Source of the DNA: Salinimonas chungwhensis DSM 16280
Lineage (GTDB): Bacteria; Pseudomonadota; Gammaproteobacteria; Enterobacterales; Alteromonadaceae
Direction of reading: 5' to 3'
NCBI RefSeq assembly: GCF_000378185.1
Contig: NZ_KB899379.1
Coordinates: 40,900-104,899 of the forward strand
Length of the DNA: 64,000 bases
Under the pieces are notes generated by a model. It made no database searches and was not told the DNA's origin. It was given only the letters and a program-made list of their open reading frames with translations. The translations under genes and the position numbers were made by a program. Of the stretch, positions 29,361 to 37,285 are shown in pieces; position 1 is the first letter of the stretch; every line of letters begins with the position of its first letter.

Positions 29361-30920
29361 TTAGCTCCCTGTTGACCGGAAATGGCCGGGACGGGTTCCT
29401 AACCCCATCATTACCACAGCGAATACCAGTACGGCGGCCCCAATCGTGCGGGCAACGTGGTAAATCTGCGGCAGTAAATCAAGCGTGTAAAACTCATCAC
29501 CTTTGTCAAAGTAAAGAATCACCGCTGCCATAACGCTGCAGGCAATAATAACCCTGCCCAGAAACAGTAATGTCTGGCCTGATAATGTGTAAATGCCAAT
29601 CTGGTGTAAGCGTCCGTACAACAGCCCGGCGTTGAGCGCGGCGGATAAACTGGTGGCAATGGCAAGGCCGATGTAGCCGTAGGGTATAGCGAAGATTACA
29701 TTAAACACCATATTGGCAGCCATGCACCAAATGCCAAATTTTACCGGTGTTTTGGTGTCTTGCCGGGAATAAAACCCGGGCGCGAACACCTTCACCAGCA
29801 TAAAAAACCATAACCCAAAGGCATAGGCGGTTAGCGAATAGGAGGCAAACCGGGCAGTATCAGCGGTAAACGCACCGCGCTGAAAGATTACAGTTAAAAT
29901 AGGCTCTGCCATGAATGCCAGTCCGACCGCAGCGGGTAAGCCCAGCACCGAAACCATGCGCACCGCCCAATCCATATTGCCAGCAAAGGACTTCGGATCC
30001 TTTGTAACATGATTACGCGACAACGTAGGCAAAATTACAGTCGCAATGGCTATACCGAATAAGCCCAGGGGGAACTCAAGCAGGCGATCAGAGTAATAAA
30101 GCCAGCTAATAGAGCCGGTGACCAGGAAACTGGCGATGAAGGTATCAAAAAGTAAATTCAGCTGACCGACAGAGACACCAAACAGCGCGGGGATCATGAG
30201 TTTTCTGACTTTTACCACATTGTCGTCATGCCACCCCCATTTGGGCTTTACCAATAAGCCGGCTCGATAGAGAAAAGGTAGCTGAAACCCTAGCTGTACA
30301 ATGCCGCCTAAAAACACTCCCCAGGCTAGTGCAAATGCGGGTTGTTCCATACCCGGAGCCAGATAAACAGCCAGCCCGATAATACAGACGTTGAGCAATA
30401 CCGGTGTAAAAGCTGCCACAGCGAATTTATTCAGTGTATTGAGAATAGCGCCAGATAGACCGGTCAGGGATATAAATGCCAGATACGGGAAAGTAATTTT
30501 CAGCATTGTCGAGGCCAACGTGAATTTGTCCCCGGCCGGCTCATCGTTGAGATAATCAATAAACCACCCTGCGCCAAATAACGCAGCCAAAACCGGCGAT
30601 GCGATCACGCCAATGAGTGAGACAATAAATACAATTGCCCCAAGCGTCCCGGACACCCTGGCGACAAATTCGCGCAACGCCTTTTTATCGTCCAGATGGT
30701 GAACTTCAGTGAGAACCGGAATAAAAGCCTGTGCAAACGCACCTTCAGCAAACAACCGACGCAAAAAGTTGGGTATCTTATTAGCAAAGAAAAAAACGTC
30801 TGCAGCCGCTCCATCGCCCATCAATCGGGCTACCACCACATCTCTGGCCAGCCCCAGCACACGGGAGATTAATGTCATCACTGACACGACCAACCCGGAT
30901 TTCATTAATTTTTTTGACAC
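29361..30920 (-). CDS. murJ: Lipid II flippase MurJ
   Basis: MurJ (MviN) flips lipid II across the inner membrane for peptidoglycan synthesis. The GTG at 30918-30920 is preferred: it has an AGAGG ribosome site five bases before and gives 519 residues (E. coli 511). The open frame extends 33 codons further upstream. The N-terminal MTLISRVLGLARDVVVARLMG and NFLRRLFAEGAFAQAFIPVL blocks are family signatures. Fourteen hydrophobic helices can be counted roughly. It is divergent from rpsT. Confidence 0.95.
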   Translation of the reverse strand: MSKKLMKSGLVVSVMTLISRVLGLARDVVVARLMGDGAAADVFFFANKIPNFLRRLFAEGAFAQAFIPVLTEVHHLDDKKALREFVARVSGTLGAIVFIVSLIGVIASPVLAALFGAGWFIDYLNDEPAGDKFTLASTMLKITFPYLAFISLTGLSGAILNTLNKFAVAAFTPVLLNVCIIGLAVYLAPGMEQPAFALAWGVFLGGIVQLGFQLPFLYRAGLLVKPKWGWHDDNVVKVRKLMIPALFGVSVGQLNLLFDTFIASFLVTGSISWLYYSDRLLEFPLGLFGIAIATVILPTLSRNHVTKDPKSFAGNMDWAVRMVSVLGLPAAVGLAFMAEPILTVIFQRGAFTADTARFASYSLTAYAFGLWFFMLVKVFAPGFYSRQDTKTPVKFGIWCMAANMVFNVIFAIPYGYIGLAIATSLSAALNAGLLYGRLHQIGIYTLSGQTLLFLGRVIIACSVMAAVILYFDKGDEFYTLDLLPQIYHVARTIGAAVLVFAVVMMGLGTRPGHFRSTGS

Positions 30921-31082
30921 GGTGCCTCTTACATCACACAAAAGGGTATAAAAAAGGTGCCTCACTATAGCCGAATGCGGATGCATAAGAAATCGTCGAC
31001 TAGTAGTGAGAGTGTGCAAGTTACCTGTTGAGCATTTAAATTACATAAATAGTGTCAAAAAGGTGGATTCAATTGCTTGCGC

Positions 31083-31091
31083 TGGTATAAT
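31083..31091 (+). promoter_or_regulatory. Extended -10 promoter upstream of rpsT
   Basis: TGGTATAAT fits the TGnTATAAT extended -10 element perfectly and is followed by a GC-rich stretch (CCGCGG), a feature of growth-rate-controlled ribosomal promoters. No good -35 box is seen, as is allowed for this class. It would leave an rpsT leader of about 140 bases. Confidence 0.6.
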
Positions 31092-31239
31092 CCGCGGCCA
31101 TACGGAAGGGCCAGTTGTCGCAGTCATATCTGTTCAGGCAGACATTCAGATGTTTGTTTAAAATAGTTTGACAAATAATCGATTGCTAGGCACAATCCGC
31201 ACCCTCGATTTTGACATGAATTTATTTGGGAGTTACACC

Positions 31240-31500
31240 TTGGCTAACATTAAGTCTGCTAAGAAACGTGCAATTCAAGCCGAAAAGCGTCGTCAGCATA
31301 ATGCCAGCCGCCGCTCCATGACTCGTACAAGTATCAAAAAAGTTGTAGCAGCTATCGCTAATGGCGATAAAGAAGGTGCTCAAGCAGCACTGGCCTCTGC
31401 GACTCCTGTGCTTGACAGAATGGCTACCAAAGGTTTGATTCACAAAAACAAAGCTGCTCGTCATAAGAGCCGTCTTGCTGCTAAAATTAAAGCTATGTAA
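31240..31500 (+). CDS. rpsT: 30S ribosomal protein S20
   Basis: S20 binds 16S rRNA early in 30S assembly. The start is TTG at 31240-31242, giving [13 protein letters not shown] (read as Met first) and 86 residues, as in E. coli, where rpsT also uses UUG. GGGAG lies nine bases or so before it. An in-frame ATG 24 codons upstream is not supported by family length. The sequence is rich in Lys, Arg and Ala, with [15 protein letters not shown] near the end. A terminator follows at once. Confidence 0.97.
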   Translation: MANIKSAKKRAIQAEKRRQHNASRRSMTRTSIKKVVAAIANGDKEGAQAALASATPVLDRMATKGLIHKNKAARHKSRLAAKIKAM

Positions 31501-31521
31501 GACATCTTTGTGATGTGCAGT

Positions 31522-31550
31522 AAAAAGGCGCCTTAGGGCGCTTTTTTTTT
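31522..31550 (+). terminator. Intrinsic terminator of rpsT
   Basis: AAAAAGGCGCC, short TTAG loop, GGCGC and a run of nine to ten T. It begins about 22 bases after the rpsT stop. Confidence 0.88.
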
Positions 31551-31574
31551 GCTTATATTTCCCCTTCTGCTCCG

Positions 31575-31614
31575 CTGTCACAATAATGTCAAGGTAGCGT
31601 CACCAAGCTGTCAC
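31575..31614 (+). promoter_or_regulatory. Two tandem PhoB (PHO) boxes before the olsF-like gene
   Basis: Four 7-base units are spaced by exactly four bases: CTGTCAC (31575), ATGTCAA (31586), GCGTCAC (31597), CTGTCAC (31608). The PhoB consensus is two CTGTCAT-like half-sites with an 11-base period, so this is two boxes end to end. A -10-like TACTAT lies ten bases after the last unit. The gene served is at 31805. The period and spacing are read directly; PhoB control is inferred. Confidence 0.8.
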
Positions 31615-31624
31615 CCGGGCTTTT

Positions 31625-31630
31625 TACTAT
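31625..31630 (+). promoter_or_regulatory. -10 element of the PHO-box promoter
   Basis: TACTAT begins after a ten-base gap from the last PhoB half-site, the same gap as seen between the PHO box and TATAGT in E. coli phoA. Transcription would start near 31637, leaving a leader of about 168 bases that contains a small hairpin GTGCA-TGT-TGCAC at 31665-31677. Confidence 0.6.
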
Positions 31631-31804
31631 CAGGCCCAATCTAGTACACCTTGGACGCAGTTATGTGCATGTTGCACGCCCCCTCCTGTCGACTTTACCT
31701 CTTCCCCGGCCAGTTCGATGGGTGCCCGGTAACTCCAACAGTAACATTCAGCTCACTCGACCAATGGATGGCATCACAGCACCAGATTTACGCAGGGGGT
31801 AATT

Positions 31805-33526
31805 ATGTTTACGGTCAATGAAGTGCTTCATAAACACTATCCCCAGGTTGCAAATCATCCCTGGTTGTCCCGGCCGGTCACCACCGTCTTACGTCATCTG
31901 CTGCATGAAAAGGAGTTCAAAGAATTTGGCGATACCTATCCCTATCATCAGGGTATTGACTTTATTGAACAGGTTATGACTTATTTTAAAGTTAGCTATT
32001 CTGCCAGAGATAACGAAAAAGAAAGAATTCCCAGTGAAGGTCGTGTAGTGATCATTGCCAATCACCCTGTTGGTTCGCTGGATGCACTGGCATTGATTAA
32101 ACTCGTCGCGGAAGTGCGCCCGGATGTGAAAGTTGTGGCTAATCAAATGTTAGAGGCAATCTCTCCCTTACAGGAGATGCTATTGCCTGTTAATAATATG
32201 CAGGGTGGTACGCCGCGAACACGTTTAGCGGCAATACAACAGCATCTGCGAAACGAAGGGGCGCTGCTGATCTTTCCTGCAGGCGAAGTTTCGCGACTGC
32301 GCCCCCAGGGCATCAGAGATACCTATTGGCACAATGGTTTTTTAAGAATTGCTCAGCATGCGGGCGCTCCGATCCTGCCTGTTTTTATTGATGCTCGTAA
32401 CTCGCCCCTGTTTTATGGCGTATCCATGGTATATAAGCCATTGGCCACTACCCTACTGGTCAAGGAGATGTTTAAACAACGCCGCAAACATTTCCCCATT
32501 CGCATAGGCGAGATTATTCCCAGGAGCACGTATCAGGCCCTGCCCTTGCCACTTAAGGAACAAGTTAAATTGTTCAAGCGGCATCTATATCGAATTGGCA
32601 GTGGCAGAAAAGGCGTGCTGGCCACCCAGGCTGCGATTGCTGCACCTGAGAACAAACAGATTCTCGCGCGTAGTATTGTCACGCAATGTGAGCATCTCGG
32701 CCACACTGCAGATGGCAAAGCTATCTATCTCTATCAGCACCGGGGTTCCTCGGCGATTATGCGTGAAATAGGACGTCTGCGTGAGATTGCATTTCGGGCG
32801 GTTGGCGAAGGGACTAATCACCGGCGAGATATCGACCCGTACGACTCACACTACTACCACCTGATTTTATGGGATGAAAATGACCTGGAGATTGCCGGCG
32901 CGTACCGCGTCGGTGATGCCGAAACACTAACCCAAAATGCACATCCCACCGGACTGTATTCAGCAACACTGTTCCAGTACGAAACACATAATCAGCCATT
33001 ATTTAGTCAGGGACTGGAGTTGGGTCGCAGTTTTGTTCAGCCACGATATTGGGGTAAACGAAGCCTGGACTATTTATGGTTTGGGATCGGCGCATTTTTA
33101 AAGCGATACCCAAAATATCGATATTTATTTGGTGCAGTCAGCATCAGCAATGCTTATCCAAAACCCGCTCAGGATCTGCTTGTTGCCTTTTATAAAACAC
33201 AATTCCCGCCCCGTTTTGGTAAGGCCAGATCAATGCTTGCCTATCAGACGCCACAAAAGGCGATAGAGCAGTTTGCTGGTCTGTCCTATAAAGAGGCATT
33301 CACTACTCTTAAAAGCTTATTGGCAAATATGGGGGTTAATGTACCTACCCTTTATAAGCAATATACCGAGGTGTGTGAGATAGGCGGCGCAGGATTTCTG
33401 GATTTTAATATCGACCCAGATTTTGCGGACTGTATTGATGGACTTATTGTTGTGGATTTAACAAAGCTGACAGCCAAAAAGCGCAAACGTTATCTTGAAG
33501 ATAACTATTTAGCACGTACTGCCTGA
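31805..33526 (+). CDS. olsF: Bifunctional OlsF-type ornithine lipid synthase (PlsC-like + GNAT acyltransferase)
   Basis: The 573 residues fuse two acyltransferases. The N-terminal half has a PlsC/lysophospholipid-acyltransferase motif, ANHPVGSLD (H87, D93), and the downstream FPAGEVSR block. The C-terminal half (from about 290) is a GNAT-type N-acyltransferase of the OlsB/hemolysin-like family, with MREIGRLREIAFRAVGEGT, then YDSHYYHLILWDE and EIAGAYRVG. OlsF proteins of this layout make ornithine lipids, with the N-domain adding the second acyl chain and the C-domain acylating ornithine. Upstream PHO boxes fit a role under phosphate limitation. A related O-acyltransferase with another substrate cannot be excluded. 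AGGGGG lies before the ATG. Confidence 0.82.
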   Translation: MFTVNEVLHKHYPQVANHPWLSRPVTTVLRHLLHEKEFKEFGDTYPYHQGIDFIEQVMTYFKVSYSARDNEKERIPSEGRVVIIANHPVGSLDALALIKLVAEVRPDVKVVANQMLEAISPLQEMLLPVNNMQGGTPRTRLAAIQQHLRNEGALLIFPAGEVSRLRPQGIRDTYWHNGFLRIAQHAGAPILPVFIDARNSPLFYGVSMVYKPLATTLLVKEMFKQRRKHFPIRIGEIIPRSTYQALPLPLKEQVKLFKRHLYRIGSGRKGVLATQAAIAAPENKQILARSIVTQCEHLGHTADGKAIYLYQHRGSSAIMREIGRLREIAFRAVGEGTNHRRDIDPYDSHYYHLILWDENDLEIAGAYRVGDAETLTQNAHPTGLYSATLFQYETHNQPLFSQGLELGRSFVQPRYWGKRSLDYLWFGIGAFLKRYPKYRYLFGAVSISNAYPKPAQDLLVAFYKTQFPPRFGKARSMLAYQTPQKAIEQFAGLSYKEAFTTLKSLLANMGVNVPTLYKQYTEVCEIGGAGFLDFNIDPDFADCIDGLIVVDLTKLTAKKRKRYLEDNYLARTA

Positions 33527-33711
33527 GTCAACCAATAAGACAGGACCAAATTAACCTCATTGAAAAGGTATTGCTTTTGACCAGATGAGTCGTTGCTGTA
33601 TTTCACTTAGCCCTGTATCGTTTCAAAGACCTTCAAACAGTGATTACTCTCCATGCGTTAATCAGTGTTTTATAGTTGCGACAGTCTCACTATCTTCTGC
33701 CCGGCTGATTC

Positions 33712-34026
33712 CTAAAAAGGATGCAGAATATCGACAATTTCCCGGGTACTTTCCACCAGACGTATGACTTTATTTTCCAGTCGCAACGCTACCGTACCCT
33801 GAGAGGCGTCCCGATAAACCACTTTCCCCTGTTTATAGACATCATAATTTAACACCTTTCCTTTTGAGAGTTCAGTGCGCCAACCATCGGGTAAGCGTTG
33901 TTGTAACCCGGACTTGTCTATACTTTGTGGTGCATAATGTCCGCGATCAGCAGCAACAGCCTGCAACGGCGCGGCGAAGAACAACAGACTAATAGTGGCA
34001 GGGAGAATTAACGCCGATAACTTCAT
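33712..34026 (-). CDS. Small exported protein of unknown function
   Basis: The ATG at 34024-34026 gives 104 residues, starting with a signal peptide (MKLSALILPATISLLFFAAPLQAVAA, broken here only by length of the hydrophobic core) and a probable cleavage near residue 26. The mature part of about 78 residues has SGLQQRLPDGWRTELSKG, then a strand-rich half ending in STREIVDILHPF. The layout recalls small RcnB-like periplasmic proteins, but key metal ligands are not obvious. It stands alone; no function is assigned. A longer frame adds 30 N-terminal residues without support. Confidence 0.6.
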   Translation of the reverse strand: MKLSALILPATISLLFFAAPLQAVAADRGHYAPQSIDKSGLQQRLPDGWRTELSKGKVLNYDVYKQGKVVYRDASQGTVALRLENKVIRLVESTREIVDILHPF

Positions 34027-34315
34027 GATTTTATAGCCCCTTAAGAAAACCTTCATCGGGATACAAGCATTTGTTGTACCCAATTGACACCACGAAATTA
34101 AAAGATGGCTAAGCATATGTTTGCATGGTTAAAATTTTTATCTATACAACTTTATGATGGTGTTATTTGGTTTTATTCGGACTATATTCCCAGCCCGTTG
34201 ACGCCAGGTGTCGCTAAACTTACACACATTAAACATCTCAGCAGACATACTTCACTGGACGTACTGGGAAAAATTTCGCATTATCTTAGAATGTTAAACA
34301 GAACATACAGCTATT

Positions 34316-34483
34316 GTGCTTAAGATTATTATATTCGTACCGCTAATTCTTAGTCTGCTCTGGATTGTATACCTGCGTTTGAATGGGTTTACCTTTGAGC
34401 AAGGCAAACAGGGCTTTCTGTACATTTTTGTTATATCTACAGTAATAGCGGCATTTTACTCACTAATGCTGTTTGTAACCTGA
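34316..34483 (+). CDS. Small conserved-looking inner-membrane protein (55 residues)
   Basis: A GTG at 34316-34318 opens a 55-residue frame ending at TGA 34481-34483. It starts (V/M)LKIIIFVPLILSLLWIVYL, then RLNGFTFEQGKQG, a second helix FLYIFVISTVIAAFYSLM and LFVT. Two membrane helices joined by a short polar turn are clear. The reading frame is closed 19 bases upstream, so it cannot start earlier. No good ribosome site is visible. It converges on ppiD across a terminator. I recall similar short proteins in related genomes but cannot name a function. Confidence 0.6.
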   Translation: MLKIIIFVPLILSLLWIVYLRLNGFTFEQGKQGFLYIFVISTVIAAFYSLMLFVT

Positions 34484-34503
34484 AAATCCTCAAAATTATG
34501 GAT

Positions 34504-34538
34504 AAAAAAAAGGTGTGCTTTCAGCACACCTTTTTTTT
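34504..34538. terminator. Bidirectional terminator between the 55-residue gene and ppiD
   Basis: A-run, stem AGGTGTGCT, loop TTC-type, AGCACACCT and a T-run. Both flanks are symmetrical, so it can end ppiD and the small plus-strand gene. Confidence 0.9.
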
Positions 34539-34547
34539 ATTTTTCAC

Positions 34548-36434
34548 TTACTGAATAAGTATTTCGATGTCGGCATCTTCGCGCAGAGCGTTAATAAAGC
34601 TCTGGTAGGTGCTCTGGCCATATGCCGCGCCCAGTCGCTGACGAAGGGTTGCAGCCAACTCCTCTTCCGGGGCGTCTGCCTGCTGAATATCCTGTAGCTG
34701 AATAACACCTACATTTCCGGAGGCAAGCTCTGCAGTGCCCACTTGCTCGCCTTCTCTTTCAGACAAAGAGAAAAGTGTTTGCACCAGATTGCGCGGAAGC
34801 TGACTCTGACCACGACCGACTGCTTCGGCATCCTGCCATTGCACATCATAGTCGCCCATCATGCCCTCTACATCTTCGCCGGCCTGCATTTTGTCAACCA
34901 GTTCGTCAGCCCACTTCATCGCTGCTGCCTGTAAACGCTCTGCCATAAGCTGTTGCTCAATAGCCGGTTTGACCTCACTCAATTCCTGAGTTCGCTGTGG
35001 TTGATATTCTTTGACCCGAAGTACCATTACGGTTTGTTCTGTGAGCTCTATAACTTCGCTGTTCATTCTGTCTTCAACCTGCTCAGCTGAAAACGCAGCA
35101 TTAAGTACGGCCGGATTGCTCATCGCTTCAGGTGCCTGGCTACGGGTGAAAAAGCCGGTTTCTTCGATAGGCTGATTGGCCACTCCTGCCACATCCTGCA
35201 ACGTTTCTGGCATTTCGAAGGCGACTTCATCCATGCGGGTTCGAATCTCGTAAAAACGCTCCATTGCTTTATCGTTCAGCAATGTCTCGCGCACATCTTC
35301 TTTAACATCGGCAAACTGAGTTACTGACTCGGGTTTGATATCCGATACTTTAATGATGTGGTACCCAAAATCAGTTTCTACTACCTGAGAAACCTCGCCT
35401 GACTGCAGGTTGAATGCCGCTTCTTCGAATGCAGGGTCCATCATATCGCGGGTAATATAATCAAGGTCGCCACCGTTTTCTGCTGAAAATGTATCGTCGG
35501 AGCTTTCCTCAGCCACTGTAGCAAAGTCAGCACCATCAGAAATGGATTGACGTAACTCCTGGGCCTGCTTTTGTGCCGCTGCTTTATCGTCACCAAACTC
35601 TATAAGGATATGCGCAACGCGACGCTCTTCTTCAGTCCGATACTGATCCTGGTTGTTCTCATAATAATCCCGGACCTCATCCTCGCTGACATCCACTTCA
35701 TTCATAAGATCATCAACTGACAACGTAACGTAAGCAATATTTACCTTTTCCTGAGTATCAAATGCAGTGATGTTTGCATCGTAGTAGTTCTGAATATCTT
35801 GTTCTGAAATCTCTACGCGCTCAGAAAATTTTTGTGCGTCGACAATAAAGTAGCGGCCATCACGGGTTTGTGACTGTAACTGCCAGGCGCGTTGCGTTTC
35901 ACCGTCCAGGGCAAACGATGAAGCCTGTAACGCCCGGGACAATTGTTCACGAGTCAGCTCAACACGCAGGTAGTCACGAAACTGCGCCGGCGTGAAGCCG
36001 TTTTGACGCAGCACAGCCAAATAACGTTCATTATCAAATTGTCCGGCTGACTGGAACCCTTGCATATCCCGAATAGTCTGGCGAATTTGCTCATCGCCTA
36101 CACGTAAGCCCATTTCGCTGGCCTGTTGTTCTACCAGCTTATTATTAATAAGACTTTGCAACACATTCTGGCGAAATTGTTGAAGGTAATTTTCATCAGC
36201 AAACATAGCCGCAATATCGTCACCATATTGGTTTTCCATCTGCGCTCGCTGATTCTGGTAGGCGCGCTCAAGCTCGCTCTGACTAATTTCTTCGCCATTT
36301 ACAGTAGCCACCGTGGTGCTACCTGAAGAGCTCAGGTAACTCCCTACCCCCGCAAAGACGAAACTTAGTACCACCAGGCCAATGACGACCATAGCCCAGG
36401 GGCTTTGAGAACCTTCTCTGATTCTTTCTAGCAT
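34548..36434 (-). CDS. ppiD: Periplasmic folding chaperone PpiD
   Basis: PpiD is an inner-membrane-anchored chaperone at the SecYEG exit. The 628 residues begin MLERIREGSQSPWAMVVIGL, then one membrane helix (about 14-33). A SurA-like N-terminal helical region and a parvulin domain follow (ERRVAHILIEFGDDKAAAQ to VETDFGYHIIKVSDI). The C-terminal domain is helical. It sits downstream of hupB and lon, the standard order. The family is often part of the sigma-E or Cpx regulon, but I see no site here. Confidence 0.94.
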   Translation of the reverse strand: MLERIREGSQSPWAMVVIGLVVLSFVFAGVGSYLSSSGSTTVATVNGEEISQSELERAYQNQRAQMENQYGDDIAAMFADENYLQQFRQNVLQSLINNKLVEQQASEMGLRVGDEQIRQTIRDMQGFQSAGQFDNERYLAVLRQNGFTPAQFRDYLRVELTREQLSRALQASSFALDGETQRAWQLQSQTRDGRYFIVDAQKFSERVEISEQDIQNYYDANITAFDTQEKVNIAYVTLSVDDLMNEVDVSEDEVRDYYENNQDQYRTEEERRVAHILIEFGDDKAAAQKQAQELRQSISDGADFATVAEESSDDTFSAENGGDLDYITRDMMDPAFEEAAFNLQSGEVSQVVETDFGYHIIKVSDIKPESVTQFADVKEDVRETLLNDKAMERFYEIRTRMDEVAFEMPETLQDVAGVANQPIEETGFFTRSQAPEAMSNPAVLNAAFSAEQVEDRMNSEVIELTEQTVMVLRVKEYQPQRTQELSEVKPAIEQQLMAERLQAAAMKWADELVDKMQAGEDVEGMMGDYDVQWQDAEAVGRGQSQLPRNLVQTLFSLSEREGEQVGTAELASGNVGVIQLQDIQQADAPEEELAATLRQRLGAAYGQSTYQSFINALREDADIEILIQ

Positions 36435-36650
36435 GATTCGATTTCAACTCCGTTGCTTACAACTTATGTCAGCATGGGCGCATAAATACGCCGGTTTATC
36501 TTACCGCCAACAAATATGGCTGGATTATAGCGCGAATACAGGAGAAAACGCGATGGTTTTCCCTGCAGTATTACGGGAAAAAAGACGTAAATTGCGTCTG
36601 GTTCCATCTACACTTTTACAGATTTAGCGAATGATTTACTTACGCAAATA

Positions 36651-36682
36651 AAAAAGGCGATGGTAAAAACCATCGCCTTTTT
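36651..36682 (-). terminator. Intrinsic terminator of hupB
   Basis: A perfect 14-base stem, AAAAAGGCGATGGT with loop AAAA and its complement, ending in a T-run. It lies 15 bases after the hupB stop on the minus strand. The strand-symmetrical T/A runs would also permit action in the other direction. Confidence 0.88.
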
Positions 36683-36696
36683 AAGATAATTAATGC

Positions 36697-36969
36697 TTAG
36701 TTACATGCATCTTTCAGAGCTTTACCAGCTTTAAAAGAAGGTACTTTAGCTGCTGCGATCTGAATAGTCTCACCAGTTTGAGGGTTACGGCCACTACGCG
36801 CTGAACGTTCACGAACAGCAAATGTGCCGAAACCGACTAGTGCAACTTGGTCACCGTCTTTAAGCGCTGCAGTTACTGCATCAGTGAATGCGTCAAGAGC
36901 GCGACCAGCAGCCGCCTTAGAGATGTCCGCACCAGCAGCGATTTGGTCGATGAGTTGAGACTTGTTCAC
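36697..36969 (-). CDS. hupB: DNA-binding protein HU-beta
   Basis: HU is a small dimeric nucleoid protein. The 90 residues include [18 protein letters not shown] and the beta-arm block [20 protein letters not shown], which inserts into the DNA minor groove, with the conserved Pro at its tip. Gene order lon-hupB-ppiD matches the E. coli arrangement. It has its own terminator. Confidence 0.96.
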   Translation of the reverse strand: MNKSQLIDQIAAGADISKAAAGRALDAFTDAVTAALKDGDQVALVGFGTFAVRERSARSGRNPQTGETIQIAAAKVPSFKAGKALKDACN

Positions 36970-37285
36970 AATTATGATCCCCTTCGTTTGTTATTATACT
37001 GTTTGTCCGAAACAATTAGCCAATTAATTATCGAACGTTTTAACAAGCCTGATAATTTATATCAAGCGCTGTATTACAGATAGTTAATTTTTAGTGAGTC
37101 GCTACATCCCTTTAGAGACAAGGCTTCAAGCGAGTACCAAGTAAAGGTAACACAACTTATGAAGGTTGAAAGCCCTATTTTAAAAAAAAGTCAGGGATTT
37201 CGCCGATATTGACCACTTTTTAATCCAATATGACACAAATATGGCTGATTCCCTTGCCCCGCAAGCGTTTCAGCCATTGCAACCG
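36970..37285. other. Intergenic region hupB-lon
   Basis: No gene is seen. TGGCTGA (37242-37248) and TCAGCCA (37270-37276) frame an inner CTTGC/GCAAG stem, a possible imperfect transcription terminator for lon, but its T-run is poor. A weak TTGATA box 17 bases before TAAAAC on the minus strand (around 37040-37075) could be a hupB promoter. Confidence 0.35.

Noticed and set aside
31168..31239. ATG-like start 24 codons before rpsT
   Set aside because: S20 has a fixed length near 86 residues and UUG is its known start codon in relatives; a ribosome site precedes the TTG.
34105..34323. 72-codon plus-strand frame before the two-helix microprotein
   Set aside because: It has no recognisable domain, no clear ribosome site and residue content like unselected AT-rich sequence. 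Its end overlaps the GTG of the real small gene by eight bases, which alone is not enough support.
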